This document shows, one piece after another, positions 31,697 to 45,100 of a stretch of 64,000 nucleotides of DNA (position 1 is its first letter; every line of letters begins with the position of its first letter). The notes below the pieces were generated by a model. It searched no databases. It was not told the origin of the DNA and saw only the letters and a list, made by a program, of their open reading frames with translations. The position numbers and the translations under genes were made by a program. Source of the DNA: Oxytricha trifallax (taxonomy: Eukaryota > Ciliophora > Spirotrichea > Sporadotrichida > Oxytrichidae); NCBI GenBank assembly GCA_000711775.1, contig ARYC01001383.1:37553-101552 (forward strand). The letters are read 5' to 3'.

Positions 31697-33420
31697 CCTG
31701 TGGTCTTCGAGAGGTTTCTTAAATGAAAATGTAGTTATAAATAAAATTTAAGAAGAGTTAAGTACATTTAATAGTCAATAATTTTATCAGGTTGCTTTTT
31801 TTAATTTCAAATAAACTCCCCTGTAGTATTAATTGTAAAAAGTGTATATGTCTTTATTATAAGCAACCTGGTTATGAAAATTAAATTAAAAATAATAATT
31901 TTTAATTTAAACGATCACCTATTCTAGCAGTTATTTATCTTTACTTAGTTTCCCAGATCAAATGTATTCATTCCTACAATATTATCTCCTTGAGTAAACT
32001 ACTTTGATATTTGAATTAATAATCGTTATAAATTATGGAATAGTAATTTAAACTTATACTTATATATTGTCAGTCATTTTTTTAACAATTTTTAAATCAT
32101 AATTATCATTAAATTTTCCAAAGAATTTTAAATTCATGCTATGGCAAATTCCATACCTATATTTCTTATTATTCACGGAACTAAATATTATTTTAAATAC
32201 ACTCTTTAATAAAAAAGTTAATTTGAATTATTGATTCCTTAAAAAAACAATAGATTTAGGGAAATTACAATCAAAAAAATGAAAAGAATTATAAATTATA
32301 TACATTTAGTAATTTGAACTAAATGACAATATTTATCTAATTTATACCTTTTTTAGTTGTAATTTATTTTATTATTAATGCTAATTATGTTCCTTTACGC
32401 TTCCATAGACTTCCTGATATTTTGTGTTTTATCAATAATAGATTTGTGTATTTCCATGAAAATGATATATTACAGTAAATATATCAAAAATAAGCATAGT
32501 CTTTTTTTACATACTGGAATGAAATAATTTCGTCAAAGCTTTGAGTTTTTACCAATCCGTTTTTATATCAATTCATCGAATGTCTACAACTCCTCATAAT
32601 AGGAGGCATTTATCCCCTAACAATAGAGTTCGATAGAATATTCCTAAAATTGGATTTATATGTCTCTTATTTCATTTATAATTATTTATTAAAAAAACCA
32701 TATAAGTGCAATTTAAACTTTAAAATAATTAATAGTATCTTTAAAAGAACTTATAAAATGTGTAAAATATAATTTACTAAAATTAAATGACTTAAAAAAA
32801 TTGTAATAATAAATAATAAAAATAAATAAATTAAGTGTCAAATATCAGTAAGCTTGTAACTCAATGAAATTTTTTATTTGATTTTAAAGCCATGTTTATT
32901 TTTTAAGAATAATAGTCGGCAGGAAACATTGAAATATGATTGAAAATTCAGACGAAATCTTAACCATTGAGAATAACTTTGTATAATATTTTGGGGTAGA
33001 TGACTAAAGTAATGAAGGAAACTGAAAAAAAACAAGACGGGATCCAAGATATGAATTTTAAATATTTTCTCTAGAGTGCCCATAAGTTGAATTAGATTTT
33101 ATTAAAATTAATTAATTCAATATAATTATAACTAATTCGGGCAAAGTAGAAGTATATTTTATAATTCATATTAAATTATTACGACTACCATAAAGCATAA
33201 TTTATTATTAGTAATTATCGATATGTTTTAAATCTTTATAATTTAAGTTTAATATTTGTTTAGATAATTACAATAAGTAGTATAAAAGTCTAAGGTAATA
33301 AGATAATTCAAAGAATCGTCAAAGAATCGGTGCCATAGAGGTTTATGACTCAAGAAAGTGCTAAGCTTGGCTTTGATTCATGAATACCAGGTAAAGACCA
33401 ACATTATTGTAGTATAGATA
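31697..33420. other. A+T-rich region, weak coding trace
   Basis: Mostly featureless. A plus-strand segment at about 32528-32680 (FEFLPIRFYINSSNVYNSS) is protein-like but too short to claim. Nothing else recognised. Confidence 0.35.
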
Positions 33421-33530
33421 ATGGGTAAAGATAAAAGAACTGACAAGATTGCCAACAAATCTGAGACAAACCAAGTAGCAGATCCAGAGGACTGCAGAGT
33501 TATGGCAGTAATAAATCTAACAATATTTGT
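33421..33530 (+). pseudogene. Short coding-like fragment
   Basis: ATG followed by GKDKRTDKIANKSETNQVA and DPEDCRVMAVINL, about 36 codons of protein-like, G+C-richer text that fades into A+T-rich DNA. It may be a first coding segment of a somatic gene or a relic. No family recognised. Confidence 0.25.
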
Positions 33531-34889
33531 TTTAATTTCAAATAAATAAATCATTACTTTTACCTATTCTATGTTTATAAAAAAATAATATTTATTTTTT
33601 GTAAATTAATTAAATACATAATTATAATTCATCATGATTAGAAAATTAAGAATTAATTAATCAATAGAAATCTTAATTCACATAATTTCTCAACAAAAAT
33701 AAAGGTACAATTAACTCAATGGATTATTTGAGAAAGGCACCCATTTTAGAGGGAGTAAACATTGTAGGGGTATAAATTTATTTTATATAAAGAAATTCTA
33801 AGAAAGCATACTCTATACTCTTTATGATATAATAATTTTGGTGTGTTTTATAATGTAACTTTGGCTTTATAGGTAAATGAAAAAGAGTATACAATTTAAA
33901 ATGAAATATTAATAATAAATTTATGCATTAATGAAATATAATTAGAAAAAAGATGATTGCAGGTAAATATAATTTACATATTTCTTTAAGAAGAAACATG
34001 ATTTTTGAAGTTTTAATTTTTATTGAGTAAGCTGTTTTCATCTGGATAAGATCTTAAGAATATTTTTAACCAAATTAATATTTAAAAGTAATTAATATGA
34101 TTAATATTGCAAATTAAAATTGGTATTTATAGAGATATTAATTCGACAAATCATCACTCTTTGGGGAAGACATTAAAACCTGAAATACTTTTTCACAGTA
34201 AAACAAATCTTTATTTTGTGTCGATCGTATTTAGAAATCAATTAGGCTAAGCTCTTTTAATCTGCAGAGTTAAGATTAAACTTATCCTGATATTTATAAT
34301 AGAATAGTTTCATCAATAATGTCAATATTGGTTTTACCATCTCACTTATTAGAAAACATTTAGGTACGTTTTAAAAACCAATTACTTCCTAATATGTGAT
34401 ATGTTTGACTGAGTTTAAGATAAAATTGTAATTATTTGTTTAGAAGGCTTCTAATTTTTAGTTAAAAAAAAAACTTTTTATTTGCTGCACTCTTTAGGCT
34501 TGAAGTTCCATTCAAAAGAAAACATAGATGAATCTTTTAACTAATAAATTTCATTTTATCTCTTTTAAATTAATTAATCAAAAAGTAAGTGATACTAATA
34601 ATATTTTAATTTTAAAAAGTATCATAAGCTAAAAATTCAACAAAAAACAGAAAAAAAAACAACCATAACAAATAAAAAAAAGAATCCAAAAAATATTTTA
34701 ACATAAAATTTAATTAAATTAAGTTAATGAGAATTCACAGAAAAAATCGATTTGAAAAATAAGGAAATAAAATCTAAAAATAAAACGTGTATTGAGAAAG
34801 AAAGAAGAATTAAAAATGACCTAAAAATAAACGAATGAATAAAAATTAATCTAAATTATAATTTTTTAAAAAATCGAATCATTAAGACA
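33531..34889. other. A+T-rich flank of the satellite block
   Basis: The last ~250 bp before the array are strikingly purine-rich on the plus strand (AAAAAACAACC, AAAGAAAGAAGAA). No gene recognised. Confidence 0.5.
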
Positions 34890-37800
34890 AAATAAAGCCA
34901 GAGGCCTCATCAGAAGTTCACAAAGTCAACTACTTGTGAGTGAAAATTCGGAATTCATAAAAATACAGAAGCAGACTTTGAATTCAATCAATTGTGGTTT
35001 CATTTGAACATTCTCTCGAATTGAATGGAATTGTTTAGAAAACTTTCTCCTGTAATTCATATTTTTTTCTAAGAGTGAAAATTGCACTCGACTTTTACTT
35101 GACTTTCAGTAAAAAAGTGCCTAGGCATATTTTATCACTTAAAACTCTTCGAATAAAACTTAATTCGTTAACGCACACCACAAAACTTGTAGTATTTCGA
35201 ATGGGCTTCAAGTCTCTTTCATTGTTTTAGGTTTTTGATGAATGACTGAGGAGGACAAAAATGGAAAATAAAGTTGCTAAGACTCGCAAAAGTCCTCATC
35301 AGAAGTTCACAAAGTCAACTACTTGTGAGTGAAAATTCGGAATTCATAAAAATACAGAAGCAGACTTTGAATTCAATCAATTGTGGTTTCATTTGAACAT
35401 TCTCTCGAATTGAATGGAATTGTTTAGAAAACTTTCTCCTGTAATTCATATTTTTTTCTAAGAGTGAAAATTGCACTCGACTTTTACTTGACTTTCAGTA
35501 AAAAAGTGCCTAGGCATATTTTATCACTTAAAACTCTTCGAATAAAACTTAATTCGTTAACGCACACCACAAAACTTGTAGTATTTCGAATGGGCTTCAA
35601 GTCTCTTTCATTGTTTTAGGTTTTTGATGAATGACTGAGGAGGACAAAAATGGAAAATAAAGTTGCTAAGACTCGCAAAAGTCCTCATCAGAAGTTCACA
35701 AAGTCAACTACTTGTGAGTGAAAATTCGGAATTCATAAAAATACAGAAGCAGACTTTGAATTCAATCAATTGTGGTTTCATTTGAACATTCTCTCGAATT
35801 GAATGGAATTGTTTAGAAAACTTTCTCCTGTAATTCATATTTTTTTCTAAGAGTGAAAATTGCACTCGACTTTTACTTGACTTTCAGTAAAAAAGTGCCT
35901 AGGCATATTTTATCACTTAAAACTCTTCGAATAAAACTTAATTCGTTAACGCACACCACAAAACTTGTAGTATTTCGAATGGGCTTCAAGTCTCTTTCAT
36001 TGTTTTAGGTTTTTGATGAATGACTGAGGAGGACAAAAATGGAAAATAAAGTTGCTAAGACTCGCAAAAGTCCTCATCAGAAGTTCACAAAGTCAACTAC
36101 TTGTGAGTGAAAATTCGGAATTCATAAAAATACAGAAGCAGACTTTGAATTCAATCAATTGTGGTTTCATTTGAACATTCTCTCGAATTGAATGGAATTG
36201 TTTAGAAAACTTTCTCCTGTAATTCATATTTTTTTCTAAGAGGGAAAATTGCACTCGACTTTTACTTGACTTTCAGTAAAAAAGTGCCTAGGCATATTTT
36301 ATCACTTAAAACTCTTCGAATAAAACTTAATTCGTTAACGCACACCACAAAACTTGTAGTATTTCGAATGGGCTTCAAGTCTCTTTCATTGTTTTAGGTT
36401 TTTGATGAATGACTGAGGAGGACAAAAATGGAAAATAAAGTTGCTAAGACTCGCAAAAGTCCTCATCAGAAGTTCACAAAGTCAACTACTTGTGAGTGAA
36501 AATTCGGAATTCATAAAAATACAGAAGCAGACTTTGAATTCAATCAATTGTGGTTTCATTTGAACATTCTCTCGAATTGAATGGAATTGTTTAGAAAACT
36601 TTCTCCTGTAATTCATATTTTTTTCTAAGAGTGAAAATTGCACTCGACTTTTACTTGACTTTCAGTAAAAAAGTGCCTAGGCATATTTTATCACTTAAAA
36701 CTCTTCGAATAAAACTTAATTCGTTAACGCACACCACAAAACTTGTAGTATTTCGAATGGGCTTCAAGTCTCTTTCATTGTTTTAGGTTTTTGATGAATG
36801 ACTGAGGAGGACAAAAATGGAAAATAAAGTTGCTAAGACTCGCAAAAGTCCTCATCAGAAGTTCACAAAGTCAACTACTTGTGAGTGAAAATTCGGAATT
36901 CATAAAAATACAGAAGCAGACTTTGAATTCAATCAATTGTGGTTTCATTTGAACATTCTCTCGAATTGAATGGAATTGTTTAGAAAACTTTCTCCTGTAA
37001 TTCATATTTTTTTCTAAGAGTGAAAATTGCACTCGACTTTTACTTGACTTTCAGTAAAAAAGTGCCTAGGCATATTTTATCACTTAAAACTCTTCGAATA
37101 AAACTTAATTCGTTAACGCACACCACAAAACTTGTAGTATTTCGAATGGGCTTCAAGTCTCTTTCATTGTTTTAGGTTTTTGATGAATGACTGAGGAGGA
37201 CAAAAATGGAAAATAAAGTTGCTAAGACTCGCAAAAGTCCTCATCAGAAGTTCACAAAGTCAACTACTTGTGAGTGAAAATTCGGAATTCATAAAAATAC
37301 AGAAGCAGACTTTGAATTCAATCAATTGTGGTTTCATTTGAACATTCTCTCGAATTGAATGGAATTGTTTAGAAAACTTTCTCCTGTAATTCATATTTTT
37401 TTCTAAGAGTGAAAATTGCACTCGACTTTTACTTGACTTTCAGTAAAAAAGTGCCTAGGCATATTTTATCACTTAAAACTCTTCGAATAAAACTTAATTC
37501 GTTAACGCACACCACAAAACTTGTAGTATTTCGAATGGGCTTCAAGTCTCTTTCATTGTTTTAGGTTTTTGATGAATGACTGAGGAGGACAAAAATGGAA
37601 AATAAAGTTGCTAAGACTCGCAAAAGTCCTCATCAGAAGTTCACAAAGTCAACTACTTGTGAGTGAAAATTCGGAATTCATAAAAATACAGAAGCAGACT
37701 TTGAATTCAATCAATTGTGGTTTCATTTGAACATTCTCTCGAATTGAATGGAATTGTTTAGAAAACTTTCTCCTGTAATTCATATTTTTTTCTAAGAGGG

Positions 37801-38749
37801 AAAATTGCACTCGACTTTTACTTGACTTTCAGTAAAAAAGTGCCTAGGCATATTTTATCACTTAAAACTCTTCGAATAAAACTTAATTCGTTAACGCACA
37901 CCACAAAACTTGTAGTATTTCGAATGGGCTTCAAGTCTCTTTCATTGTTTTAGGTTTTTGATGAATGACTGAGGAGGACAAAAATGGAAAATAAAGTTGC
38001 TAAGACTCGCAAAAGTCCTCATCAGAAGTTCACAAAGTCAACTACTTGTGAGTGAAAATTCGGAATTCATAAAAATACAGAAGCAGACTTTGAATTCAAT
38101 CAATTGTGGTTTCATTTGAACATTCTCTCGAATTGAATGGAATTGTTTAGAAAACTTTCTCCTGTAATTCATATTTTTTTCTAAGAGGGAAAATTGCACT
38201 CGACTTTTACTTGACTTTCAGTAAAAAAGTGCCTAGGCATATTTTATCACTTAAAACTCTTCGAATAAAACTTAATTCGTTAACGCACACCACAAAACTT
38301 GTAGTATTTCGAATGGGCTTCAAGTCTCTTTCATTGTTTTAGGTTTTTGATGAATGACTGAGGAGGACAAAAATGGAAAATAAAGTTGCTAAGACTCGCA
38401 AAAGTCCTCATCAGAAGTTCACAAAGTCAACTACTTGTGAGTGAAAATTCGGAATTCATAAAAATACAGAAGCAGACTTTGAATTCAATCAATTGTGGTT
38501 TCATTTGAACATTCTCTCGAATTGAATGGAATTGTTTAGAAAACTTTCTCCTGTAATTCATATTTTTTTCTAAGAGTGAAAATTGCACTCGACTTTTACT
38601 TGACTTTCAGTAAAAAAGTGCCTAGGCATATTTTATCACTTAAAACTCTTCGAATAAAACTTAATTCGTTAACGCACACCACAAAACTTGTAGTATTTCG
38701 AATGGGCTTCAAGTCTCTTTCATTGTTTTAGGTTTTTGATGAATGACTG

Positions 38750-39130
38750 AGCGACAAAAATGGAAAATAAAGTGCCAAGACTCGCAAAAGTCCCCATCAG
38801 AAGTCCAAAAAATCAACAACTTGTGAAGGAAAAGTCGGAAATCACAAAAATACAGAAGCAGACTTTGAATTCAACAATTGTGGTTTCGTTCAACATTCAA
38901 TCAAATCGAATGAAATTGTTGAGAAAACTTTAACCTCAAATTCATTTTCATTCCAAGAGTGAAAAATGCACTCGAATTTTACATGACTTTCAGTAAAAAA
39001 GTGCCAAGGAATATTTTATCACATAAACTCTTCGAATAAAACTCAATTCGTTAACGAAAACCACAAAACTTGTACTATTTCGAACGGGCTTCAAGTCACT
39101 TTAATTGTTTTAGGTTTTTAATGAAGGACT
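38750..39130 (+). repeat. Strongly diverged satellite monomer (382 bp)
   Basis: One monomer differs from its neighbours at many positions, while those neighbours are almost identical to each other. With TAA/TAG as glutamine it is open over its whole length from ATG 38760 into the next copy, to TGA 39210-39212 (150 codons: MENKVPRLAKVPIRSPKNQQ...). Ordinary monomers have TGA codons in that frame. It probably represents an older repeat type. Confidence 0.8.
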
Positions 39131-42100
39131 GAGGAGCAAAATGGAAAATAAAGTTGCCAAGACTCGCAAAAGTCCCCATCAGAAGCTCACAAAGTCAACT
39201 ACTTGTGAGTGAAAATTCGGAATTCATAAAAATACAGAAGCAGACTTTGAATTCAATCAATTGTGGTTTCATTTGAACATTCTCTCGAATCGAATGGAAT
39301 TGTTTAGAAAACTTTCTCCTGTAATTCATATTTTTTTCCAAGAGGGAAAATTGCACTCGACTTTTACTTGACTTTCAGTAAAAAAGTGCCTAGGCATATT
39401 TTATCACTTAAAACTCTTCGAATAAAACTTAATTCGTTAACGCACACCACAAAACTTGTAGTATTTCGAATGGGCTTCAAGTCTCTTTCATTGTTTTAGG
39501 TTTTTGATGAATGACTGAGGAGGACAAAAATGGAAAATAAAGTTGCTAAGACTCGCAAAAGTCCTCATCAGAAGTTCACAAAGTCAACTACTTGTGAGTG
39601 AAAATTCGGAATTCATAAAAATACAGAAGCAGACTTTGAATTCAATCAATTGTGGTTTCATTTGAACATTCTCTCGAATTGAATGGAATTGTTTAGAAAA
39701 CTTTCTCCTGTAATTCATATTTTTTTCTAAGAGTGAAAATTGCACTCGACTTTTACTTGACTTTCAGTAAAAAAGTGCCTAGGCATATTTTATCACTTAA
39801 AACTCTTCGAATAAAACTTAATTCGTTAACGCACACCACAAAACTTGTAGTATTTCGAATGGGCTTCAAGTCTCTTTCATTGTTTTAGGTTTTTGATGAA
39901 TGACTGAGGAGGACAAAAATGGAAAATAAAGTTGCTAAGACTCGCAAAAGTCCTCATCAGAAGTTCACAAAGTCAACTACTTGTGAGTGAAAATTCGGAA
40001 TTCATAAAAATACAGAAGCAGACTTTGAATTCAATCAATTGTGGTTTCATTTGAACATTCTCTCGAATTGAATGGAATTGTTTAGAAAACTTTCTCCTGT
40101 AATTCATATTTTTTTCTAAGAGTGAAAATTGCACTCGACTTTTACTTGACTTTCAGTAAAAAAGTGCCTAGGCATATTTTATCACTTAAAACTCTTCGAA
40201 TAAAACTTAATTCGTTAACGCACACCACAAAACTTGTAGTATTTCGAATGGGCTTCAAGTCTCTTTCATTGTTTTAGGTTTTTGATGAATGACTGAGGAG
40301 GACAAAAATGGAAAATAAAGTTGCTAAGACTCGCAAAAGTCCTCATCAGAAGTTCACAAAGTCAACTACTTGTGAGTGAAAATTCGGAATTCATAAAAAT
40401 ACAGAAGCAGACTTTGAATTCAATCAATTGTGGTTTCATTTGAACATTCTCTCGAATCGAATGAAATTGTTTAGAAAACTTTCTCCTGTAATTCATATTT
40501 TTTTCTAAGAGTGAAAATTGCACTCGACTTTTACTTGACTTTCAGTAAAAAAGTGCCTAGGCATATTTTATCACTTAAAACTCTTCGAATAAAACTTAAT
40601 TCGTTAACGCACACCACAAAACTTGTAGTATTTCGAATGGGCTTCAAGTCTCTTTCATTGTTTTAGGTTTTTGATGAATGACTGAGGAGGACAAAAATGG
40701 AAAATAAAGTTGCTAAGACTCGCAAAAGTCCTCATCAGAAGTTCACAAAGTCAACTACTTGTGAGTGAAAATTCGGAATTCATAAAAATACAGAAGCAGA
40801 CTTTGAATTCAATCAATTGTGGTTTCATTTGAACATTCTCTCGAATCGAATGGAATTGTTTAGAAAACTTTCTCCTGTAATTCATATTTTTTTCCAAGAG
40901 GGAAAATTGCACTCGACTTTTACTTGACTTTCAGTAAAAAAGTGCCTAGGCATATTTTATCACTTAAAACTCTTCGAATAAAACTTAATTCGTTAACGCA
41001 CACCACAAAACTTGTAGTATTTCGAATGGGCTTCAAGTCTCTTTCATTGTTTTAGGTTTTTGATGAATGACTGAGGAGGACAAAAATGGAAAATAAAGTT
41101 GCTAAGACTCGCAAAAGTCCTCATCAGAAGTTCACAAAGTCAACTACTTGTGAGTGAAAATTCGGAATTCATAAAAATACAGAAGCAGACTTTGAATTCA
41201 ATCAATTGTGGTTTCATTTGAACATTCTCTCGAATTGAATGGAATTGTTTAGAAAACTTTCTCCTGTAATTCATATTTTTTTCTAAGAGTGAAAATTGCA
41301 CTCGACTTTTACTTGACTTTCAGTAAAAAAGTGCCTAGGCATATTTTATCACTTAAAACTCTTCGAATAAAACTTAATTCGTTAACGCACACCACAAAAC
41401 TTGTAGTATTTCGAATGGGCTTCAAGTCTCTTTCATTGTTTTAGGTTTTTGATGAATGACTGAGGAGGACAAAAATGGAAAATAAAGTTGCTAAGACTCG
41501 CAAAAGTCCTCATCAGAAGTTCACAAAGTCAACTACTTGTGAGTGAAAATTCGGAATTCATAAAAATACAGAAGCAGACTTTGAATTCAATCAATTGTGG
41601 TTTCATTTGAACATTCTCTCGAATCGAATGGAATTGTTTAGAAAACTTTCTCCTGTAATTCATATTTTTTTCCAAGAGGGAAAATTGCACTCGACTTTTA
41701 CTTGACTTTCAGTAAAAAAGTGCCTAGGCATATTTTATCACTTAAAACTCTTCGAATAAAACTTAATTCGTTAACGCACACCACAAAACTTGTAGTATTT
41801 CGAATGGGCTTCAAGTCTCTTTCATTGTTTTAGGTTTTTGATGAATGACTGAGGAGGACAAAAATGGAAAATAAAGTTGCTAAGACTCGCAAAAGTCCTC
41901 ATCAGAAGTTCACAAAGTCAACTACTTGTGAGTGAAAATTCGGAATTCATAAAAATACAGAAGCAGACTTTGAATCAATCAATTGTGGTTTCATTTGAAC
42001 ATTCTCTCGAATCGAATGGAATTGTTTAGAAAACTTTCTCCTGTAATTCATATTTTTTTCCAAGAGGGAAAATTGCACTCGACTTTTACTTGACTTTCAG

Positions 42101-45100
42101 TAAAAAAGTGCCTAGGCATATTTTATCACTTAAAACTCTTCGAATAAAACTTAATTCGTTAACGCACACCACAAAACTTGTAGTATTTCGAATGGGCTTC
42201 AAGTCTCTTTCATTGTTTTAGGTTTTTGATGAATGACTGAGGAGGACAAAAATGGAAAATAAAGTTGCTAAGACTCGCAAAAGTCCTCATCAGAAGTTCA
42301 CAAAGTCAACTACTTGTGAGTGAAAATTCGGAATTCATAAAAATACAGAAGCAGACTTTGAATTCAATCAATTGTGGTTTCATTTGAACATTCTCTCGAA
42401 TTGAATGGAATTGTTTAGAAAACTTTCTCCTGTAATTCATATTTTTTTCTAAGAGTGAAAATTGCACTCGACTTTTACTTGACTTTCAGTAAAAAAGTGC
42501 CTAGGCATATTTTATCACTTAAAACTCTTCGAATAAAACTTAATTCGTTAACGCACACCACAAAACTTGTAGTATTTCGAATGGGCTTCAAGTCTCTTTC
42601 ATTGTTTTAGGTTTTTGATGAATGACTGAGGAGGACAAAAATGGAAAATAAAGTTGCTAAGACTCGCAAAAGTCCTCATCAGAAGTTCACAAAGTCAACT
42701 ACTTGTGAGTGAAAATTCGGAATTCATAAAAATACAGAAGCAGACTTTGAATTCAATCAATTGTGGCCTTCATTTGAACATTCTCTCGAATCGAATGAAA
42801 TTGTTTAGAAAACTTTCTCCTGTAAATTCATATTTTTTTCTAAGAGTGAAAATTGCACTCGACTTTTACTTGACTTTCAGTAAAAAAGTGCCTAGGCATA
42901 TTTTATCACTTAAAACTCTTCGAATAAAACTTAATTCGTTAACGCACACCACAAAACTTGTAGTATTTCGAATGGGCTTCAAGTCTCTTTCATTGTTTTA
43001 GGTTTTTGATGAATGACTGAGGAGGACAAAAATGGAAAATAAAGTTGCTAAGACTCGCAAAAGTCCTCATCAGAAGTTCACAAAGTCAACTACTTGTGAG
43101 TGAAAATTCGGAATTCATAAAAATACAGAAGCAGACTTTGAATTCAATCAATTGTGTTTCATTGGAAATTCTCTCGAATCGAATGAAATTGTTTAAAAAC
43201 TTTCTCCTGTAAATTCATATTTTTTTCTAAGAGTGAAAATTGCACTCGACTTTTACTTGACTTTCAGTAAAAAAGTGCCTAGGCATATTTTATCACTTAA
43301 AACTCTTCGAATAAAACTTAATTCGTTAACGCACACCACAAAACTTGTAGTATTTCGAATGGGCTTCAAGTCTCTTTCATTGTTTTAGGTTTTTGATGAA
43401 TGACTGAGGAGGACAAAAATGGAAAATAAAGTTGCTAAGACTCGCAAAAGTCCTCATCAGAAGTTCACAAAGTCAACTACTTGTGAGTGAAAATTCGGAA
43501 TTCATAAAAATACAGAAGCAGACTTTGAATTCAATCAATTGTGGTTTCATTTGAACATTCTCTCGAATCGAATGGAATTGTTTAGAAAACTTTCTCCTGT
43601 AATTCATATTTTTTTCCAAGAGGGAAAATTGCACTCGACTTTTACTTGACTTTCAGTAAAAAAGTGCCTAGGCATATTTTATCACTTAAAACTCTTCGAA
43701 TAAAACTTAATTCGTTAACGCACACCACAAAACTTGTAGTATTTCGAATGGGCTTCAAGTCTCTTTCATTGTTTTAGGTTTTTGATGAATGACTGAGGAG
43801 GACAAAAATGGAAAATAAAGTTGCTAAGACTCGCAAAAGTCCTCATCAGAAGTTCACAAAGTCAACTACTTGTGAGTGAAAATTCGGAATTCATAAAAAT
43901 ACAGAAGCAGACTTTGAATTCAATCAATTGTGGTTTCATTTGAACATTCTCTCGAATTGAATGGAATTGTTTAGAAAACTTTCTCCTGTAATTCATATTT
44001 TTTTCTAAGAGTGAAAATTGCACTCGACTTTTACTTGACTTTCAGTAAAAAAGTGCCTAGGCATATTTTATCACTTAAAACTCTTCGAATAAAACTTAAT
44101 TCGTTAACGCACACCACAAAACTTGTAGTATTTCGAATGGGCTTCAAGTCTCTTTCATTGTTTTAGGTTTTTGATGAATGACTGAGGAGGACAAAAATGG
44201 AAAATAAAGTTGCTAAGACTCGCAAAAGTCCTCATCAGAAGTTCACAAAGTCAACTACTTGTGAGTGAAAATTCGGAATTCATAAAAATACAGAAGCAGA
44301 CTTTGAATTCAATCAATTGTGGTTTCATTTGAACATTCTCTCGAATTGAATGGAATTGTTTAGAAAACTTTCTCCTGTAATTCATATTTTTTTCTAAGAG
44401 TGAAAATTGCACTCGACTTTACTTGACTTTCAGTAAAAAAGTGCCTAGGCATATTTTATCACTAAAACTCTTCGAATAAAACTTAATTCGTTAACGCACA
44501 CCACAAAACTTGTAGTATTTCGAATGGGCTTCAAGTCTCTTTCATTGTTTTAGGTTTTTGATGAATGACTGAGACAAAAATGGAAAATAAAGTTGCCAAG
44601 ACTCGCAAAAGTCCTCATCAGAAGTTCACAAAGTCAACTACTTGTGAGTGAAAATTCGGAATTCATAAAAATACAGAAGCAGACTTTGAATTCAATCAAT
44701 TGTGGTTTCATTTGAACATTCTCTCGAATCGAATGGAATTGTTTAGAAAACTTTCTCCTGTAATTCATATTTTTTTCCAAGAGGGAAAATTGCACTCGAC
44801 TTTTACTTGACTTTCAGTAAAAAAGTGCCTAGGCATATTTTATCACTTAAAACTCTTCGAATAAAACTTAATTCGTTAACGCACACCACAAAACTTGTAG
44901 TATTTCGAATGGGCTTCAAGTCTCTTTCATTGTTTTAGGTTTTTGATGAATGACAGGAGGACAAAAATGGAAAATAAAGTTGCCAAGACTCGCAAAAGTC
45001 CTCATCAGAAGTTCACAAAGTCAACTACTTGTGAGTGAAAATTCGGAATTCATAAAAATACAGAAGCAGACTTTGAATTCAATCAATTGTGGTTTCATTT

